Source of the DNA: RGIG3513 sp045658985
GTDB lineage: Bacteria; Bacillota; Clostridia; Oscillospirales; Butyricicoccaceae
DNA length: 59,953 bases
Assembly (NCBI GenBank): GCA_045658985.1
Contig: JAZOWC010000039.1
Span: forward strand, 1-59,953
Direction of reading: 5' to 3'
A program made the translations under genes and the position numbers. The notes under the pieces were generated by a model. It did not search any database. It was not told the DNA's origin and saw only the letters and a list, made by a program, of their open reading frames with translations. Positions 50,624 to 59,786 of the stretch are shown here, piece after piece. Position 1 is the stretch's first letter. Each line of letters opens with the position of its first letter.

Positions 50624-50983
50624 ATGGTTAAGAAGTTTGATTCCAACGCAGCAAGACTTAAGAGACATAAGAGAGTGCGCGCCAAGATTTCCGGCACCGC
50701 CGAGTGCCCCCGTCTTTGCGTATTCCGCAGCTCTAAGAATATCTATGCACAGGTTATCGATGATGTCGCAGGCGTAACCCTCTGCGCAGCAGCTTCCAAC
50801 GAGAAGGACTTTGAAGTCTACGGCGGCAACTGCGAAGCAGCAGCAAAGGTTGGCGCTGCAGTTGCAGAGCGCGCTCTGGCAAAGGGCATCGAGAACGTGG
50901 TCTTTGACCGCGGCGGCTACATCTATCACGGTCGTGTAAAGGCTCTTGCCGACGCAGCCCGTGAAGCCGGACTGAAGTTTTAA
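50624..50983 (+). CDS. rplR: Ribosomal protein uL18
   Basis: 119 residues: RLKRHKRVRAKISGTAECPRLCVFRSSKNIYAQVIDD and VVFDRGGYIYHGRVKALADAAREAGLKF. Binds 5S rRNA with L5. GGGAGGTGCACTCAC precedes the ATG. Confidence 0.97.
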   Translation: MVKKFDSNAARLKRHKRVRAKISGTAECPRLCVFRSSKNIYAQVIDDVAGVTLCAAASNEKDFEVYGGNCEAAAKVGAAVAERALAKGIENVVFDRGGYIYHGRVKALADAAREAGLKF

Positions 50984-50997
50984 GGGAGGACACAAAC

Positions 50998-51498
50998 ATG
51001 GCTAAATTGATCAATCCCGAAGCCCTTGAGCTGAGCGAAAAGGTCGTTGCCCTGAACCGCGTTTCCAAGACCGTTAAGGGTGGTCGTATCTTCAAGTTCT
51101 CCGCTCTCGTAGTAGTAGGCGACGGTAACGGCACAGTAGGTTACGGCCTTGGCAAGTCCTCCGAAGTACCCGACGCAATCCGCAAGGGCATCGAGGATGC
51201 TAAGAAGAACCTCATCAAGGTATCCCTCAAGGGCACTTCCATCCCCCACGAAGCAACCGGCGCATTCGGCGCAGCAAGAGTTCTGCTCAAGCCCGCCGCA
51301 CCCGGTACCGGTGTTATCGCCGGCGGCGCTGTCCGTGCAGTCGTTGAGATGGCAGGCATCAAGGATATCCGTACAAAGTCCCTCCGCTCCAACAACCCCC
51401 AGAACGTGGTCGCTGCCACTATGGAAGGTCTTAAGAGCATGAGAGACGCAAACCAGGTAGCAGCAGTTCGCGGCGTACCCGCCGAGTCGCTGAAGTAA
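50998..51498 (+). CDS. rpsE: Ribosomal protein uS5
   Basis: 166 residues: SEKVVALNRVSKTVKGGRIFKFSALVVVGDGNGTVGYGLGKSSEVP. Helps decoding fidelity with S4 and mRNA unwinding at the entry tunnel. Confidence 0.97.
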   Translation: MAKLINPEALELSEKVVALNRVSKTVKGGRIFKFSALVVVGDGNGTVGYGLGKSSEVPDAIRKGIEDAKKNLIKVSLKGTSIPHEATGAFGAARVLLKPAAPGTGVIAGGAVRAVVEMAGIKDIRTKSLRSNNPQNVVAATMEGLKSMRDANQVAAVRGVPAESLK

Positions 51499-51511
51499 GG
51501 GGGAGCACACA

Positions 51512-51694
51512 ATGAAGACATTGAAGATCACCCTTGCAAAGAGCATCAGCGGCAGAAACAAGAAGCACATTGCTACTGCCATTTCCCTCGGACTGACCAA
51601 AATCGGTGATGTCACCGTTCAGCCCGACAACGAGCAGACCCGCGGTAAGATCGCTCAGATCAGCTATCTTATCAAGGTCGAAGAGAATAACTAA
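51512..51694 (+). CDS. rpmD: Ribosomal protein uL30
   Basis: 60 residues: LKITLAKSISGRNKKHIATAISLGLTKIGDVTVQPDN. GGGGGAGCACACA precedes the ATG. Confidence 0.96.
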   Translation: MKTLKITLAKSISGRNKKHIATAISLGLTKIGDVTVQPDNEQTRGKIAQISYLIKVEENN

Positions 51695-51709
51695 GGAGGG
51701 CTACGGAAT

Positions 51710-52153
51710 ATGAAACTCAACGAATTAAAGCCGGCTCTCGGAAGCACAACTGTCGGTAAGCGCAAGGGCCGCGGCCCCGGCACCGGCAACGGCAAGACTG
51801 CAGGTCGCGGTCACAAGGGTCAGTGGGCTCGCTCCGGCGGCGGCGTTCGCGCCGGCTTCGAAGGCGGCCAGATGCCCCTCACCCGTCGTCTCCCCAAGCG
51901 CGGCTTCAACAACAAGAAGTTCGCTAAGGTCTATGCAGAAATCAACGTTTCTGAACTCAACGTATTCGAGAACGGCGCAGTCGTGACATTTGAGACCCTG
52001 CTCGAAAAGGGCATGGTCAAGAAGACCGCAGACGGCGTACGTATCCTGGGCAAGGGTGAGCTGAAGGCTAAGCTTGACGTCAAGGCAGCCGGTATCACCG
52101 CTTCCGCAAAGGAAAAGATCGAGGCGGCTGGAGGAAAGGCCGAGGTGATCTGA
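51710..52153 (+). CDS. rplO: Ribosomal protein uL15
   Basis: 147 residues: KLNELKPALGSTTVGKRKGRGPGTGNGKTAGRGHKGQWARSGG. Late 50S assembly. Its TGA overlaps the secY ATG (TGATG). Confidence 0.97.
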   Translation: MKLNELKPALGSTTVGKRKGRGPGTGNGKTAGRGHKGQWARSGGGVRAGFEGGQMPLTRRLPKRGFNNKKFAKVYAEINVSELNVFENGAVVTFETLLEKGMVKKTADGVRILGKGELKAKLDVKAAGITASAKEKIEAAGGKAEVI

Positions 52154-53439
52154 TGATAGAAACAGTCAGAAACGCATGGAAGATTCCCGACCTGCGCAAG
52201 AAACTGCTCTACGTCATTTTCGCTCTCATCGTTTTCCGCTTCGGATACGCAATTTACGTTCCTTACGTTGATACAGCAGCTCTGGGTGCACAGTTCATGG
52301 CCTCCAACAGCGGCAACCTGCTGGGTTACTTCAACATCCTGGCCGGCGGCGGTCTGCAGCAGGCATCTATCTTTGCACTGAGCATCTACCCCTACATTAA
52401 CAGCTCCATTATTATCCAGCTGCTCCAGGTGGCTATCCCCGCTCTGGAGAAGCTCGCCAAGGAAGGCGGCGAAGAGGGCAAGAAGAAGATCACCTTCATC
52501 ACCCGCTGCCTGACCCTCCTGCTTGCTGCAGTTATGGGCTTCAGCTATCAGCTGCTGCTCAAGAGCTACGGCGTTATGACAAGAACCGACCTGTGGAGCA
52601 TCATTGTTGTCATCATGACATTCATCGCAGGCTCCATGTTCGTAATGTGGCTGGGTGAGCGCATCACTCAGAAGGGCATCGGCAACGGTATCTCCATGAT
52701 CCTTCTTGTAGGTATTCTGAGCCGCGGTCCCGTCGCTATCCAGACCATTATCAACGGCTTCAAGACCGGCAGCATGAACATCCTCAAGCTGCTGATCATC
52801 CTTGTCGTGTTCGTTGCCATCATTGCTTTCATCATCTACATCACCAACGCTGAGCGCCGCATCCCCGTGCAGTACGCAAAGCGCGTTGTAGGCAGAAAGC
52901 AGTACGGCGGTCAGAGCACCCACCTGCCTATGAAGGTCAATATGTCCGGCGTTATGCCCGTCATCTTTGCCTCCACCATAGTCAGCGTGCCCGCAACCAT
53001 CGTTGCATTCACCAACCCTGCAGAGGGTACCTTCTGGTGGAAGTTTGCCAACGAGTGGTTCGCTCAGAACGCCGCTGCATATATCATCATCTACGTGCTG
53101 CTGATATTTGCATTCGCATACTTCTACTCCGCAATCCAGTTCAACCCCATCGAGGTAGCCAACAACCTGCGTAAGAACGGCGGATTTATCCCCGGCTTCC
53201 GTCCCGGTCGTCCCACCTCCGATTTCATCACCAAGGTTCTGAACAAGGTCACCCTCATGGGCGCAATCTTCCTGGCCATCATCGCAGGTCTGCCTCTCGT
53301 CATGAGTAACATCCCCGGTCTCGCAACCCTGGGTGTAGGCGGTACCTCCGTTATGATTATGGTCGGCGTCATCCTCGAAACCACCAAGGCTATCGAGAAC
53401 GAGATGCTGATGCGCCACTACAAGGGCTTTTTGGAGTAA
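52153..53439 (+). CDS. secY: Preprotein translocase subunit SecY
   Basis: 428 residues with ten membrane segments; NILAGGGLQQASIFALSIYPYINSSIIIQLL (about 55-85) and ERITQKGIGNGISMILLVGIL (about 170) are SecY signatures, and the cytosolic loops NAERRIPVQYAKRVVG bind SecA and ribosomes. It forms the protein channel. Translationally coupled to rplO. Confidence 0.97.
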   Translation: MIETVRNAWKIPDLRKKLLYVIFALIVFRFGYAIYVPYVDTAALGAQFMASNSGNLLGYFNILAGGGLQQASIFALSIYPYINSSIIIQLLQVAIPALEKLAKEGGEEGKKKITFITRCLTLLLAAVMGFSYQLLLKSYGVMTRTDLWSIIVVIMTFIAGSMFVMWLGERITQKGIGNGISMILLVGILSRGPVAIQTIINGFKTGSMNILKLLIILVVFVAIIAFIIYITNAERRIPVQYAKRVVGRKQYGGQSTHLPMKVNMSGVMPVIFASTIVSVPATIVAFTNPAEGTFWWKFANEWFAQNAAAYIIIYVLLIFAFAYFYSAIQFNPIEVANNLRKNGGFIPGFRPGRPTSDFITKVLNKVTLMGAIFLAIIAGLPLVMSNIPGLATLGVGGTSVMIMVGVILETTKAIENEMLMRHYKGFLE

Positions 53440-53445
53440 GAAGCT

Positions 53446-54081
53446 ATGAATCTTGTATTACTGGGAGCCCCCGGTGCCGGCAAAGGCACACAGGCTAACA
53501 TCATAATGCAAAAAGAAGGGCTCTACGCCCTGTCTACGGGAAATCTGCTCAGAGAAGTCGCAAAAGAAGACTCCGAAAAGGGTAGAGAGATCAAAGCTAT
53601 CCTCGAGAGCGGCGCATTCGTCTCCGACGAGGTCGTGCTTGATCTGCTCAAGAGGAAGCTTGCCTCTCCCGAGTGTTCCAAAGGCGTCATCTTTGACGGA
53701 TATCCCCGTACCGTCAGACAGGCAGAAATGCTTGACCAGCTGACACGCGTCGACGGTGTTATAGTGCTGGACGTACCCGACGAGGTCATCGTCGACCGTA
53801 TGTCCCAGCGCCGCACCTGCCCCAAGTGCCAGACCACCTACCACCTGACCACTCTGCCTCCCAAACAGGAGGGCGTGTGCGACAAGTGCGGCAGTGAGCT
53901 TGGCATCCGCAGTGACGATGCTCCTGAAGTAGTACTGAACAGACTCCACGTCTATCACGAAAAGACCGAGCCTATCATCAGCTACTATCGCAGCAGCGGC
54001 CGCGAGTTTGTCATCGACGGTACTCAAGCCCCCGACAAGGTAAGCTCTGATGTCTTGTCGGCGGTGGAGGGAATGAAGTAA
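53446..54081 (+). CDS. adk: Adenylate kinase, zinc-lid type
   Basis: 211 residues: P-loop GAPGAGKGTQ (7-16), FDGYPRTVRQAE (about 84), and lid CPKCQTTYH..CDKCGSEL whose four cysteines bind zinc. Converts ATP + AMP to two ADP. Follows secY by 6 nt; its stop overlaps the map start (TAATG). Confidence 0.97.
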   Translation: MNLVLLGAPGAGKGTQANIIMQKEGLYALSTGNLLREVAKEDSEKGREIKAILESGAFVSDEVVLDLLKRKLASPECSKGVIFDGYPRTVRQAEMLDQLTRVDGVIVLDVPDEVIVDRMSQRRTCPKCQTTYHLTTLPPKQEGVCDKCGSELGIRSDDAPEVVLNRLHVYHEKTEPIISYYRSSGREFVIDGTQAPDKVSSDVLSAVEGMK

Positions 54082-54848
54082 TGATCTCCCTCAAATCCCC
54101 AAAAGAAGTTGCCCTTATGCGCGAAGCAGGCGCCATTGCCGATGCGGCAAGGCGCGCCTGCGGCGCAGCGGTAGAGCCGGGCATCACCACCTATGAGCTT
54201 GACGCCATAGCACGCAAGGTGATCGAGGGATACGGCGCCAAGCCTTCCTTCCTCAACTACAACGGCTTTCCCGCTTCGATATGCTGCTCCATCAATGACG
54301 AAGTCATCCACGGCATCCCCTCCAAAAAGAGGAAGGTGCAGCAGGGCGACATAGTCAAGATCGATGTGGGCGCATATTACAGGGGCGTTCACGGTGACTG
54401 CGCCGCCACCTTCGCGGCAGGAGTCATATCACCCGTTGCCCAAAAGCTGACAGAGGCAACGAGGCAGAGCTTCTATGAAGGTATCAAGTTTGCCCGTCCC
54501 GGCTTCCGTATCTCTGATATCGCAAAAGCCATTCAGGCCCACTGCGAGGGCTGCGGATTCTCTGTAGTCAGAGAATATGTGGGACACGGAATAGGGAGAG
54601 CGCTCCACGAGGAGCCCGAGGTTCCCAACTACTGGACAGCGGGCCACGGAGCACGACTCGCCGCCGGAATGACACTGGCTATCGAGCCTATGGTCAACGC
54701 GGGCGGCTATGATGTAAAACGCCTGAGCGACGGATGGACGGTGAAGACGGCGGACGGAAGTCTGTCATCCCACTATGAGAACACCATCCTCATTACAGAA
54801 GGCGAACCGATCATCTTGACTGCACAGCTTGCTGAGGAGGTAATTTGA
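54081..54848 (+). CDS. map: Methionine aminopeptidase type I
   Basis: 255 residues. Metal ligands are in KIDVGAYYRGVHGDCAATF (two Asp), YVGHGIGRALHEEP (His), LAIEPMV and SSHYENTILIT (Glu). Removes initiator methionine from nascent chains. Couples adk and infA. Confidence 0.97.
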   Translation: MISLKSPKEVALMREAGAIADAARRACGAAVEPGITTYELDAIARKVIEGYGAKPSFLNYNGFPASICCSINDEVIHGIPSKKRKVQQGDIVKIDVGAYYRGVHGDCAATFAAGVISPVAQKLTEATRQSFYEGIKFARPGFRISDIAKAIQAHCEGCGFSVVREYVGHGIGRALHEEPEVPNYWTAGHGARLAAGMTLAIEPMVNAGGYDVKRLSDGWTVKTADGSLSSHYENTILITEGEPIILTAQLAEEVI

Positions 54849-54849
54849 T

Positions 54850-55068
54850 TTGCCAAAAGAAGATATGATCGAGGTCGAAGGTACCGTTATAGAGGCGCTG
54901 CCTAACGCTATGTTCACCGTGGAGATTGCGGGCGGCCACAAGGTGCTGGCTCACATCTCCGGAAAACTGCGTATGAACTACATTAAGATACTGCCCGGCG
55001 ACAAGGTGACTCTGCAGATGTCACCCTATGACCTCACAAGGGGCAGGATCACATGGCGCTCCAAATAA
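54850..55068 (+). CDS. infA: Translation initiation factor IF-1
   Basis: 72 residues from TTG 54850, spaced from GAGGAGG inside the map 3' end: KEDMIEVEGTVIEALPNAMFTVEI and HISGKLRMNYIKILPGDKV (S1-type OB fold). Blocks the A site during initiation. The TTG start is unusual for this gene and may keep expression low. Confidence 0.96.
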   Translation: MPKEDMIEVEGTVIEALPNAMFTVEIAGGHKVLAHISGKLRMNYIKILPGDKVTLQMSPYDLTRGRITWRSK

Positions 55069-55097
55069 GCGCCGCCTATTAACAGGAGGTAAAAACA

Positions 55098-55211
55098 ATG
55101 AAAGTAAAACCGTCCGTAAAACCCATCTGCGAGAAATGCAAGATCATCCGCAGAAAAGGCCGTGTTATGGTCATCTGCGAGAATCCCAAGCATAAGCAGA
55201 AGCAGGGTTAA
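55098..55211 (+). CDS. rpmJ: Ribosomal protein bL36
   Basis: 37 residues: MKVKPSVKPICEKCKIIRRK and VMVICENPKHKQKQG, the C+ zinc form (Cys11, Cys14, Cys27, His32). AACAGGAGGTAAAAACA precedes the ATG. Lies between infA and rpsM as in most Firmicutes. Confidence 0.97.
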   Translation: MKVKPSVKPICEKCKIIRRKGRVMVICENPKHKQKQG

Positions 55212-55231
55212 GAAAAACAGGAGGTAATTAA

Positions 55232-55600
55232 ATGGCTCGTATTGCCGGTGTTGACCTTCCCCGCGAGAAGCGCGTGGAAATCGGTCTGACCTATATCTAT
55301 GGTATAGGCCCCAAGCTTTCCAAAGACATACTCGAAAAGACCGGTATCAATCCTGATACCCGTGTTAAGGATCTGACAGAAGACGAGGCTGCCCGCCTGC
55401 GTGAAGCTATCGAGCGCGATTACGTGGTCGAAGGCGATCTGCGCCGCGATGTAGCACTCAACATCAAGCGTCTGGTTGAAATTGGCTCTTACAGAGGTCT
55501 GCGTCACCGCAAGGGTCTGCCCGTTCGCGGACAGCGCTCCAAGACCAATGCAAGAACCCGCAAGGGCCCCAAGAAGACCATCGCTAACAAGAAGAAGTAA
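55232..55600 (+). CDS. rpsM: Ribosomal protein uS13
   Basis: 122 residues: ARIAGVDLPREKRVEIGLTYIYGIG and RHRKGLPVRGQRSKTNARTRKGPKKTI. Touches P-site tRNA and L5. AGGAGGTAATTAA precedes the ATG. Confidence 0.97.
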   Translation: MARIAGVDLPREKRVEIGLTYIYGIGPKLSKDILEKTGINPDTRVKDLTEDEAARLREAIERDYVVEGDLRRDVALNIKRLVEIGSYRGLRHRKGLPVRGQRSKTNARTRKGPKKTIANKKK

Positions 55601-55615
55601 GGAGGGAACGGATAA

Positions 55616-56023
55616 ATGGCTAAAGCAGCACAGCCCAAAAAGGGCGCAGTTCGCACCAAGCGTCGCGAGCGTAAGAATATTGAAAAGGGCGCAGTTCATA
55701 TCCGCTCTTCCTTTAACAACACTATCGTTACCATCACCGATCTGACCGGTAACGCAATTTCCTGGGCATCCGCAGGTGAGCTCGGCTTCCGCGGCAGCAG
55801 AAAGTCCACTCCCTTCGCAGCACAGACCGCTGCTGAGACAGCAGCAAAGGCTGCTATGGAGCACGGCCTCAAGACCGTTGAAGTTTACGTTCGCGGCCCC
55901 GGCCAGGGCAGAGAAGCAGCTATCCGTGCACTGCAGGCAGCAGGCCTCGAGGTTGTAATGATCAAGGACGTTACTCCCATTCCTCACAACGGCTGCCGTC
56001 CCCCCAAGAGAAGAAGAGTTTAA
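55616..56023 (+). CDS. rpsK: Ribosomal protein uS11
   Basis: 135 residues: KGAVHIRSSFNNTIVTITDLTGNAISWASAG, ending VTPIPHNGCRPPKRRRV. 30S platform at the E site. Confidence 0.97.
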   Translation: MAKAAQPKKGAVRTKRRERKNIEKGAVHIRSSFNNTIVTITDLTGNAISWASAGELGFRGSRKSTPFAAQTAAETAAKAAMEHGLKTVEVYVRGPGQGREAAIRALQAAGLEVVMIKDVTPIPHNGCRPPKRRRV

Positions 56024-56041
56024 GCAGGAGGTACACTGAAT

Positions 56042-56668
56042 ATGGCAAGATATACAGATGCAGTATGCCGCATTTGCCGCAGAGAAGGCGATAAGCTCTT
56101 CCTTAAGGGTGACAGATGCTATACCGACAAGTGCGCTATCGCACGCCGCGGCTACGCTCCCGGCCAGCACGGTCAGGGCAGAAAGAAAGCCAGCGAATAC
56201 GCAACCCAGCTCCGTGAGAAGCAGAAGGCAAAGAAGTATTACGGCCTGCTGGAGAAGCAGTTCCATCATTACTTCGAGCTGGCTGAGAAGATGCCCGGCA
56301 TGCAGGGTGAAAACCTCCTCAAGCTGCTCGAGAGCCGTCTGGACAACGTTGTCTACCGCGCAGGCTTCGCAATGAGCCGTCCCGAGGCAAGACAGCTTGT
56401 TTCCCACGCTCACTTCACCGTAAACGGCAAGAAGGTCAATATCCCCTCTTACCTTGTTAAGGCCGGCGATGTTATCGCTATCCGTGAGTCTTCTATGGAT
56501 TCCGATAAGGTCAAGGGTGTTCTGGAGGCTAACGCTTCCCGTCCTGCACTCAATTGGCTCAGCGTTGACCGTGCAAAGGCACAGGCAACCGTTGTTTCTC
56601 TCCCCGAGCGCAGCGAGATCGACCTGCAGGTCGCAGAGCATCTCATCGTCGAGCTGTACTCCAAGTAA
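56042..56668 (+). CDS. rpsD: Ribosomal protein uS4
   Basis: 208 residues. The N-terminus has CRICRREGDKLFLKGDRCYTDKCAI (zinc-binding form), followed by the S4 domain (LDNVVYRAGFAMSRPEARQLVSHAHFTVNGKKVNIPS). A primary 16S binder. 62 nt separate it from rpoA. Confidence 0.97.
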   Translation: MARYTDAVCRICRREGDKLFLKGDRCYTDKCAIARRGYAPGQHGQGRKKASEYATQLREKQKAKKYYGLLEKQFHHYFELAEKMPGMQGENLLKLLESRLDNVVYRAGFAMSRPEARQLVSHAHFTVNGKKVNIPSYLVKAGDVIAIRESSMDSDKVKGVLEANASRPALNWLSVDRAKAQATVVSLPERSEIDLQVAEHLIVELYSK

Positions 56669-56730
56669 TAATCTGCTTGGTCTATCAGCTTAAACAGCCT
56701 ACAAGGCACAAGAATATTTAGGAGGGTAAT

Positions 56731-57678
56731 ATGATAGCAATAGAAAGACCGCGTATTGAATGTGCTGAAGCTCTTGAAGACGGTTCTTATGCCAAGTTCG
56801 TCGTAGAACCGCTGGAGCGCGGTTACGGCACTACCCTCGGCAACTCCTTGCGTCGCATTCTTCTTTCCTCGCTTCCCGGCACAGCAGCAACCTCGGTCAA
56901 GGTAGCAGGCGTACAGCATGAGTTCTCCGTAATCCCCGGTGTTACCGAGGATATGACCGAGATCGTCCTGAACGTCAAGGCTATCATCGCCAAGCTGCAC
57001 AGCCAGGAGCCGAAGACTGTTGTTATCGATGCAGTAGGACCCGGCGAGGTCACTGCTGGCGATATACAGTGTGACAGCGAGATCGAGATAATCAACCCCG
57101 ACCTTCATATAGCAACTCTCATGGAGGATGCAAAGTTCTCCATGGAGATCACCTTCAACCACGGCAGAGGCTACGTCTCCGCCGACAAGAACAAGGCTCC
57201 CCAGCAGGTTATCGGCACTATTCCTGTCGACTCCTTCTACAGCCCTGTCTCGAAGGTTAATTACACTGTAGATAACACCCGTGTCGGCAATATGACCGAC
57301 TACGACAAACTGACGATCGAAGTATTCACCAACAAGACCATCAGCGCCAAAGACGCTGTGTCTCTGTCGGCCAAGATACTCACCGATCATCTGCAGCTGT
57401 TCATTGAGCTGTCCGAGGATATCAGCGCCAGAACTATGGTAGTTGAGACCAAGCAGAGTGAGCCCGACAAGATGCTCGATATGACCATCGAAGAGCTCGA
57501 CCTGTCTGTCCGTTCCTTCAACTGCCTCAAGAGAGCCGGCATCAACACAGTAGGTGACCTTGTCAAGACTACTGAAGAAGACATGAAGAAGGTGCGTAAC
57601 CTCGGCGCCAAGTCCCTTGAAGAAGTTATCAACAAGCTTGCCGAAATGGGACTGGATCTCGCAAAGAGCGAAAACTAA
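56731..57678 (+). CDS. rpoA: RNA polymerase alpha subunit
   Basis: 315 residues. N-terminal dimerisation domain (about 1-230; VEPLERGYGTTLGNSLRRILLSSLPG) and C-terminal DNA/activator-binding domain (about 245-315; ELDLSVRSFNCLKRAGINTVGDLV). The C-terminal domain would contact upstream DNA and activators. AGGAGGGTAAT precedes the ATG. Confidence 0.97.
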   Translation: MIAIERPRIECAEALEDGSYAKFVVEPLERGYGTTLGNSLRRILLSSLPGTAATSVKVAGVQHEFSVIPGVTEDMTEIVLNVKAIIAKLHSQEPKTVVIDAVGPGEVTAGDIQCDSEIEIINPDLHIATLMEDAKFSMEITFNHGRGYVSADKNKAPQQVIGTIPVDSFYSPVSKVNYTVDNTRVGNMTDYDKLTIEVFTNKTISAKDAVSLSAKILTDHLQLFIELSEDISARTMVVETKQSEPDKMLDMTIEELDLSVRSFNCLKRAGINTVGDLVKTTEEDMKKVRNLGAKSLEEVINKLAEMGLDLAKSEN

Positions 57679-57768
57679 ACGAAACAATCCGTTTAAGCAG
57701 GAGCTCCGGCGGCGCTCACAGGAGCGTCGCGGAGTGGTGCCTGTAAACCGTTAAGGAGGTACATTACA

Positions 57769-58110
57769 ATGCCCGGAACCCGTAAGCTCGGCAGACCTAC
57801 CGATCATCGCCGCGCCATGCTGCGTGCAATGGTCACCTATCTGCTGGAAAACGGTAAGATCGAAACTACCGTTACAAGAGCCAAGGAAGTTCGTCCTTTG
57901 GCTGAAAAGATGATAACCCTCGGCAAGAAGGGTGACCTCAACGCAAAGCGTAAGGCCATGACCTTCATCACCAAGGAAGACGTCGTCAAGAAGACTTTTG
58001 ATGAAATTGCTCCCAAGTATGCAGATCGCAACGGCGGTTATGTCCGTATCACCAAGATCGGCCCCCGTCGCGGCGACGCAGCTGAGATGGCAATCATCGA
58101 GCTTATCTGA
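57769..58110 (+). CDS. rplQ: Ribosomal protein bL17
   Basis: 113 residues: RKLGRPTDHRRAMLRAMVTYLLENGKIETTVTRAKEVRPLAEKMITL. Last gene of the cluster. The 90-nt gap after rpoA holds an imperfect hairpin (CTCCG..CGGAG arms, about 57703-57735). AAGGAGGTACATTACA precedes the ATG. Confidence 0.97.
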   Translation: MPGTRKLGRPTDHRRAMLRAMVTYLLENGKIETTVTRAKEVRPLAEKMITLGKKGDLNAKRKAMTFITKEDVVKKTFDEIAPKYADRNGGYVRITKIGPRRGDAAEMAIIELI

Positions 58111-58128
58111 GTTAACAGATAATTTTGA

Positions 58129-58169
58129 GGGATTGTTGCGGAAGGATGCCTCCGCAACAATCCCTTTTT
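58129..58169 (+). terminator. Terminator of the ribosomal-protein cluster
   Basis: GGGATTGTTGCGGA / TCCGCAACAATCCC (14 bp, 8-nt loop) then TTTTT. Confidence 0.93.
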
Positions 58170-58182
58170 GCATTCCTGAGGC

Positions 58183-58780
58183 ATCCCGCGCCCCCGCAAG
58201 CGGTGGATGAGGTGGCAGATTGATAGTTTTGGAAATCCTAATCTGCGGCTTCATTGTAGGGGAGGGTCTCTGTGCCCTCCCGCAATCCCTCGTCTCTCGT
58301 TCTTTGCTCTCTATTTGGGAGAACTGCCAAGCGCAGCGAGACTGAGAGGGTATCCCCCGCAGAGCCTTCCTCTTGATGGGGAAGGTGTCAGCCTAAGGCT
58401 GACGGATGAGGTGGAACCCACCGTCCCCCGCAAAAGGCTCCCTTGTGTAAATGGGCGCGACGCGTTAAGAAAACATGCCGGTGGGGAGCGATGGGAGCGC
58501 CGCCGGTGGCGGATAAAGCGACCTGAGCGAGTGGCTGCGGTCGAAGGCAGCCGAGGAATAGCGGAACGCCCGACAGCTGCTTCGGGTACCGCAACAGGTT
58601 TTTTAGCCAAAGCGGGGAGAAATCTATGATTACGACCGCTGGATTCGTCGAAGACGAAGACTGAGGGATAGTCGTAGGGGAGGCAGCCCTCTGCCTCCCG
58701 CGGGCGATCGATGATCGCCCCTACAACGCCGCTTAATCTGCGTCACCCCTGTAGGGGGCGGCCTCCCGGACGCCCCGCAA
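58183..58780. repeat. Repeat mosaic downstream of rplQ (R3, R5, R2)
   Basis: R3 ends at 58183-58216 (GCGGTGGATGAGGTGG) and a full R3 at 58362-58415 (GCCTTCCTCTTGATGGGGAAGG). R5, GTAGGGGAGG..CCTCCCG, at 58256-58290 and 58674-58730, with CGATCGATGATCG between. R2 at 58478-58600 matches 28021-28192. No gene is credible across this ~690-bp stretch. Confidence 0.75.
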
Positions 58781-58856
58781 GCCCCTGACTTTAGGCAATA
58801 GTTGTATATTCCGATTGTCGATTGGATTTAAAGCCAATCCCATCTCATAGAAAAAT

Positions 58857-58885
58857 AAAAGCACCTGCTTTTTGCAGGTGCTTTT
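58857..58885. terminator. Bidirectional terminator before the ASCH-domain gene
   Basis: AAAAGCACCTGC / GCAGGTGCTTTT (12 bp). It lies 12 bp from the stop of the convergent minus-strand gene. Confidence 0.85.
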
Positions 58886-58897
58886 GCTTTATATCAA

Positions 58898-59245
58898 CTA
58901 CCCAATCAGCTTCAGTTCAATCCCCACAACGCCGTATTGCAGCTGTTTTTCCGGGGCGTAATAGGCCTCCATGTCCTTGGGCGAGGCCGTCTCCAACTCG
59001 TGAGGCAGATATCCGCATTTGTCAAGCGGCAGAGCGGCATACAGCTCGTCAAAGCTGTCAAACAGGTGCAGGGCAATCACCCTGCACTCTATGGTCGCGG
59101 ACTGAACTTGGGTATCGGTAAACACCAGTTTGTCGCCCACAGATATTTTCTTGCGTTTTTCGTCCAGCAGCCGCAGTTCAATAGTCTTGAGTCCCTGAGC
59201 AATCAACTCAAACGGCTCGTGGTGAAGATTCATACAGTGTGTCAT
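58898..59245 (-). CDS. ASCH-domain protein
   Basis: 115 residues from ATG 59245 (GGAGGGTCGGC upstream). MTHCMNLHHEPFELIAQGLKTIELRLLDEKRKKISVGDKLVFTD is the ASCH/PUA-like pattern, with ECRVIALHLFDSFDELYAALP following. ASCH proteins bind RNA or modified nucleosides; some hydrolyse N4-acetylcytidine. The neighbouring gene is a cytidine deaminase, which fits a nucleoside role, but that link is inference. Confidence 0.85.
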   Translation of the reverse strand: MTHCMNLHHEPFELIAQGLKTIELRLLDEKRKKISVGDKLVFTDTQVQSATIECRVIALHLFDSFDELYAALPLDKCGYLPHELETASPKDMEAYYAPEKQLQYGVVGIELKLIG

Positions 59246-59288
59246 GCCGACCCTCCTCGAATTATTAGTCACAGATAACAGGCCGGAC

Positions 59289-59684
59289 TTATTTGATCCA
59301 CCATTCGGGGGTGATGTCGCCCAGTCTGACCGTGCGGCCTGTTGAGTAGTCGAGCATGATCTCGATATCGTGATACTTACCCGCCATAAGCTGCACCATC
59401 AGTTCGCGGCAAGCACCGCAGGGTGCGCCGTTTGATCCGTCGGGCATGATGCAGAGCACCTTGTCGATCTCATGCTCACCGTTGGTGATCATATTAAAAA
59501 TCGCGTTCCTCTCGGCGCAAATACCCAGCGTGGAGCAGGTGTCGATGCACACGCCCGTGTAAATATTGCCCGATTTTGTGCAGATGGCGGCGGCAACCTC
59601 TCCGCAGGTGACGTAATCGGAAAGCCTGCGCTCATTCAAAACAGCCTTTGCGGCCTCATGCATTTTATCCCAAATCTTGTCCAT
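59289..59684 (-). CDS. cdd: Cytidine deaminase
   Basis: 131 residues, tetrameric CDA length. Zinc motif TLGICAERNAIFNMI (Cys and catalytic Glu) and GAPCGACRELMVQL (two Cys). It deaminates cytidine/deoxycytidine to uridine forms; similarity to blasticidin-S-deaminase-type members leaves substrate range open. AAGGAGAACACT precedes the ATG. The ASCH gene follows 43 nt downstream on the same strand. Confidence 0.9.
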   Translation of the reverse strand: MDKIWDKMHEAAKAVLNERRLSDYVTCGEVAAAICTKSGNIYTGVCIDTCSTLGICAERNAIFNMITNGEHEIDKVLCIMPDGSNGAPCGACRELMVQLMAGKYHDIEIMLDYSTGRTVRLGDITPEWWIK

Positions 59685-59786
59685 AGTGTTCTCCTTGTGT
59701 GCTGTTTACAGAATCAATATACCACAAAGCAGCCCTGCTTTCAATATTGCCCGCCTTGCCCCGACGAAAAACAAAAAACACCCCTC

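Noticed and set aside
58207..58629. 140-codon open frame downstream of rplQ
   Set aside because: It lies wholly in dispersed repeat DNA (R3, R5, R2) with low-complexity translation and no proper ribosome-binding site.
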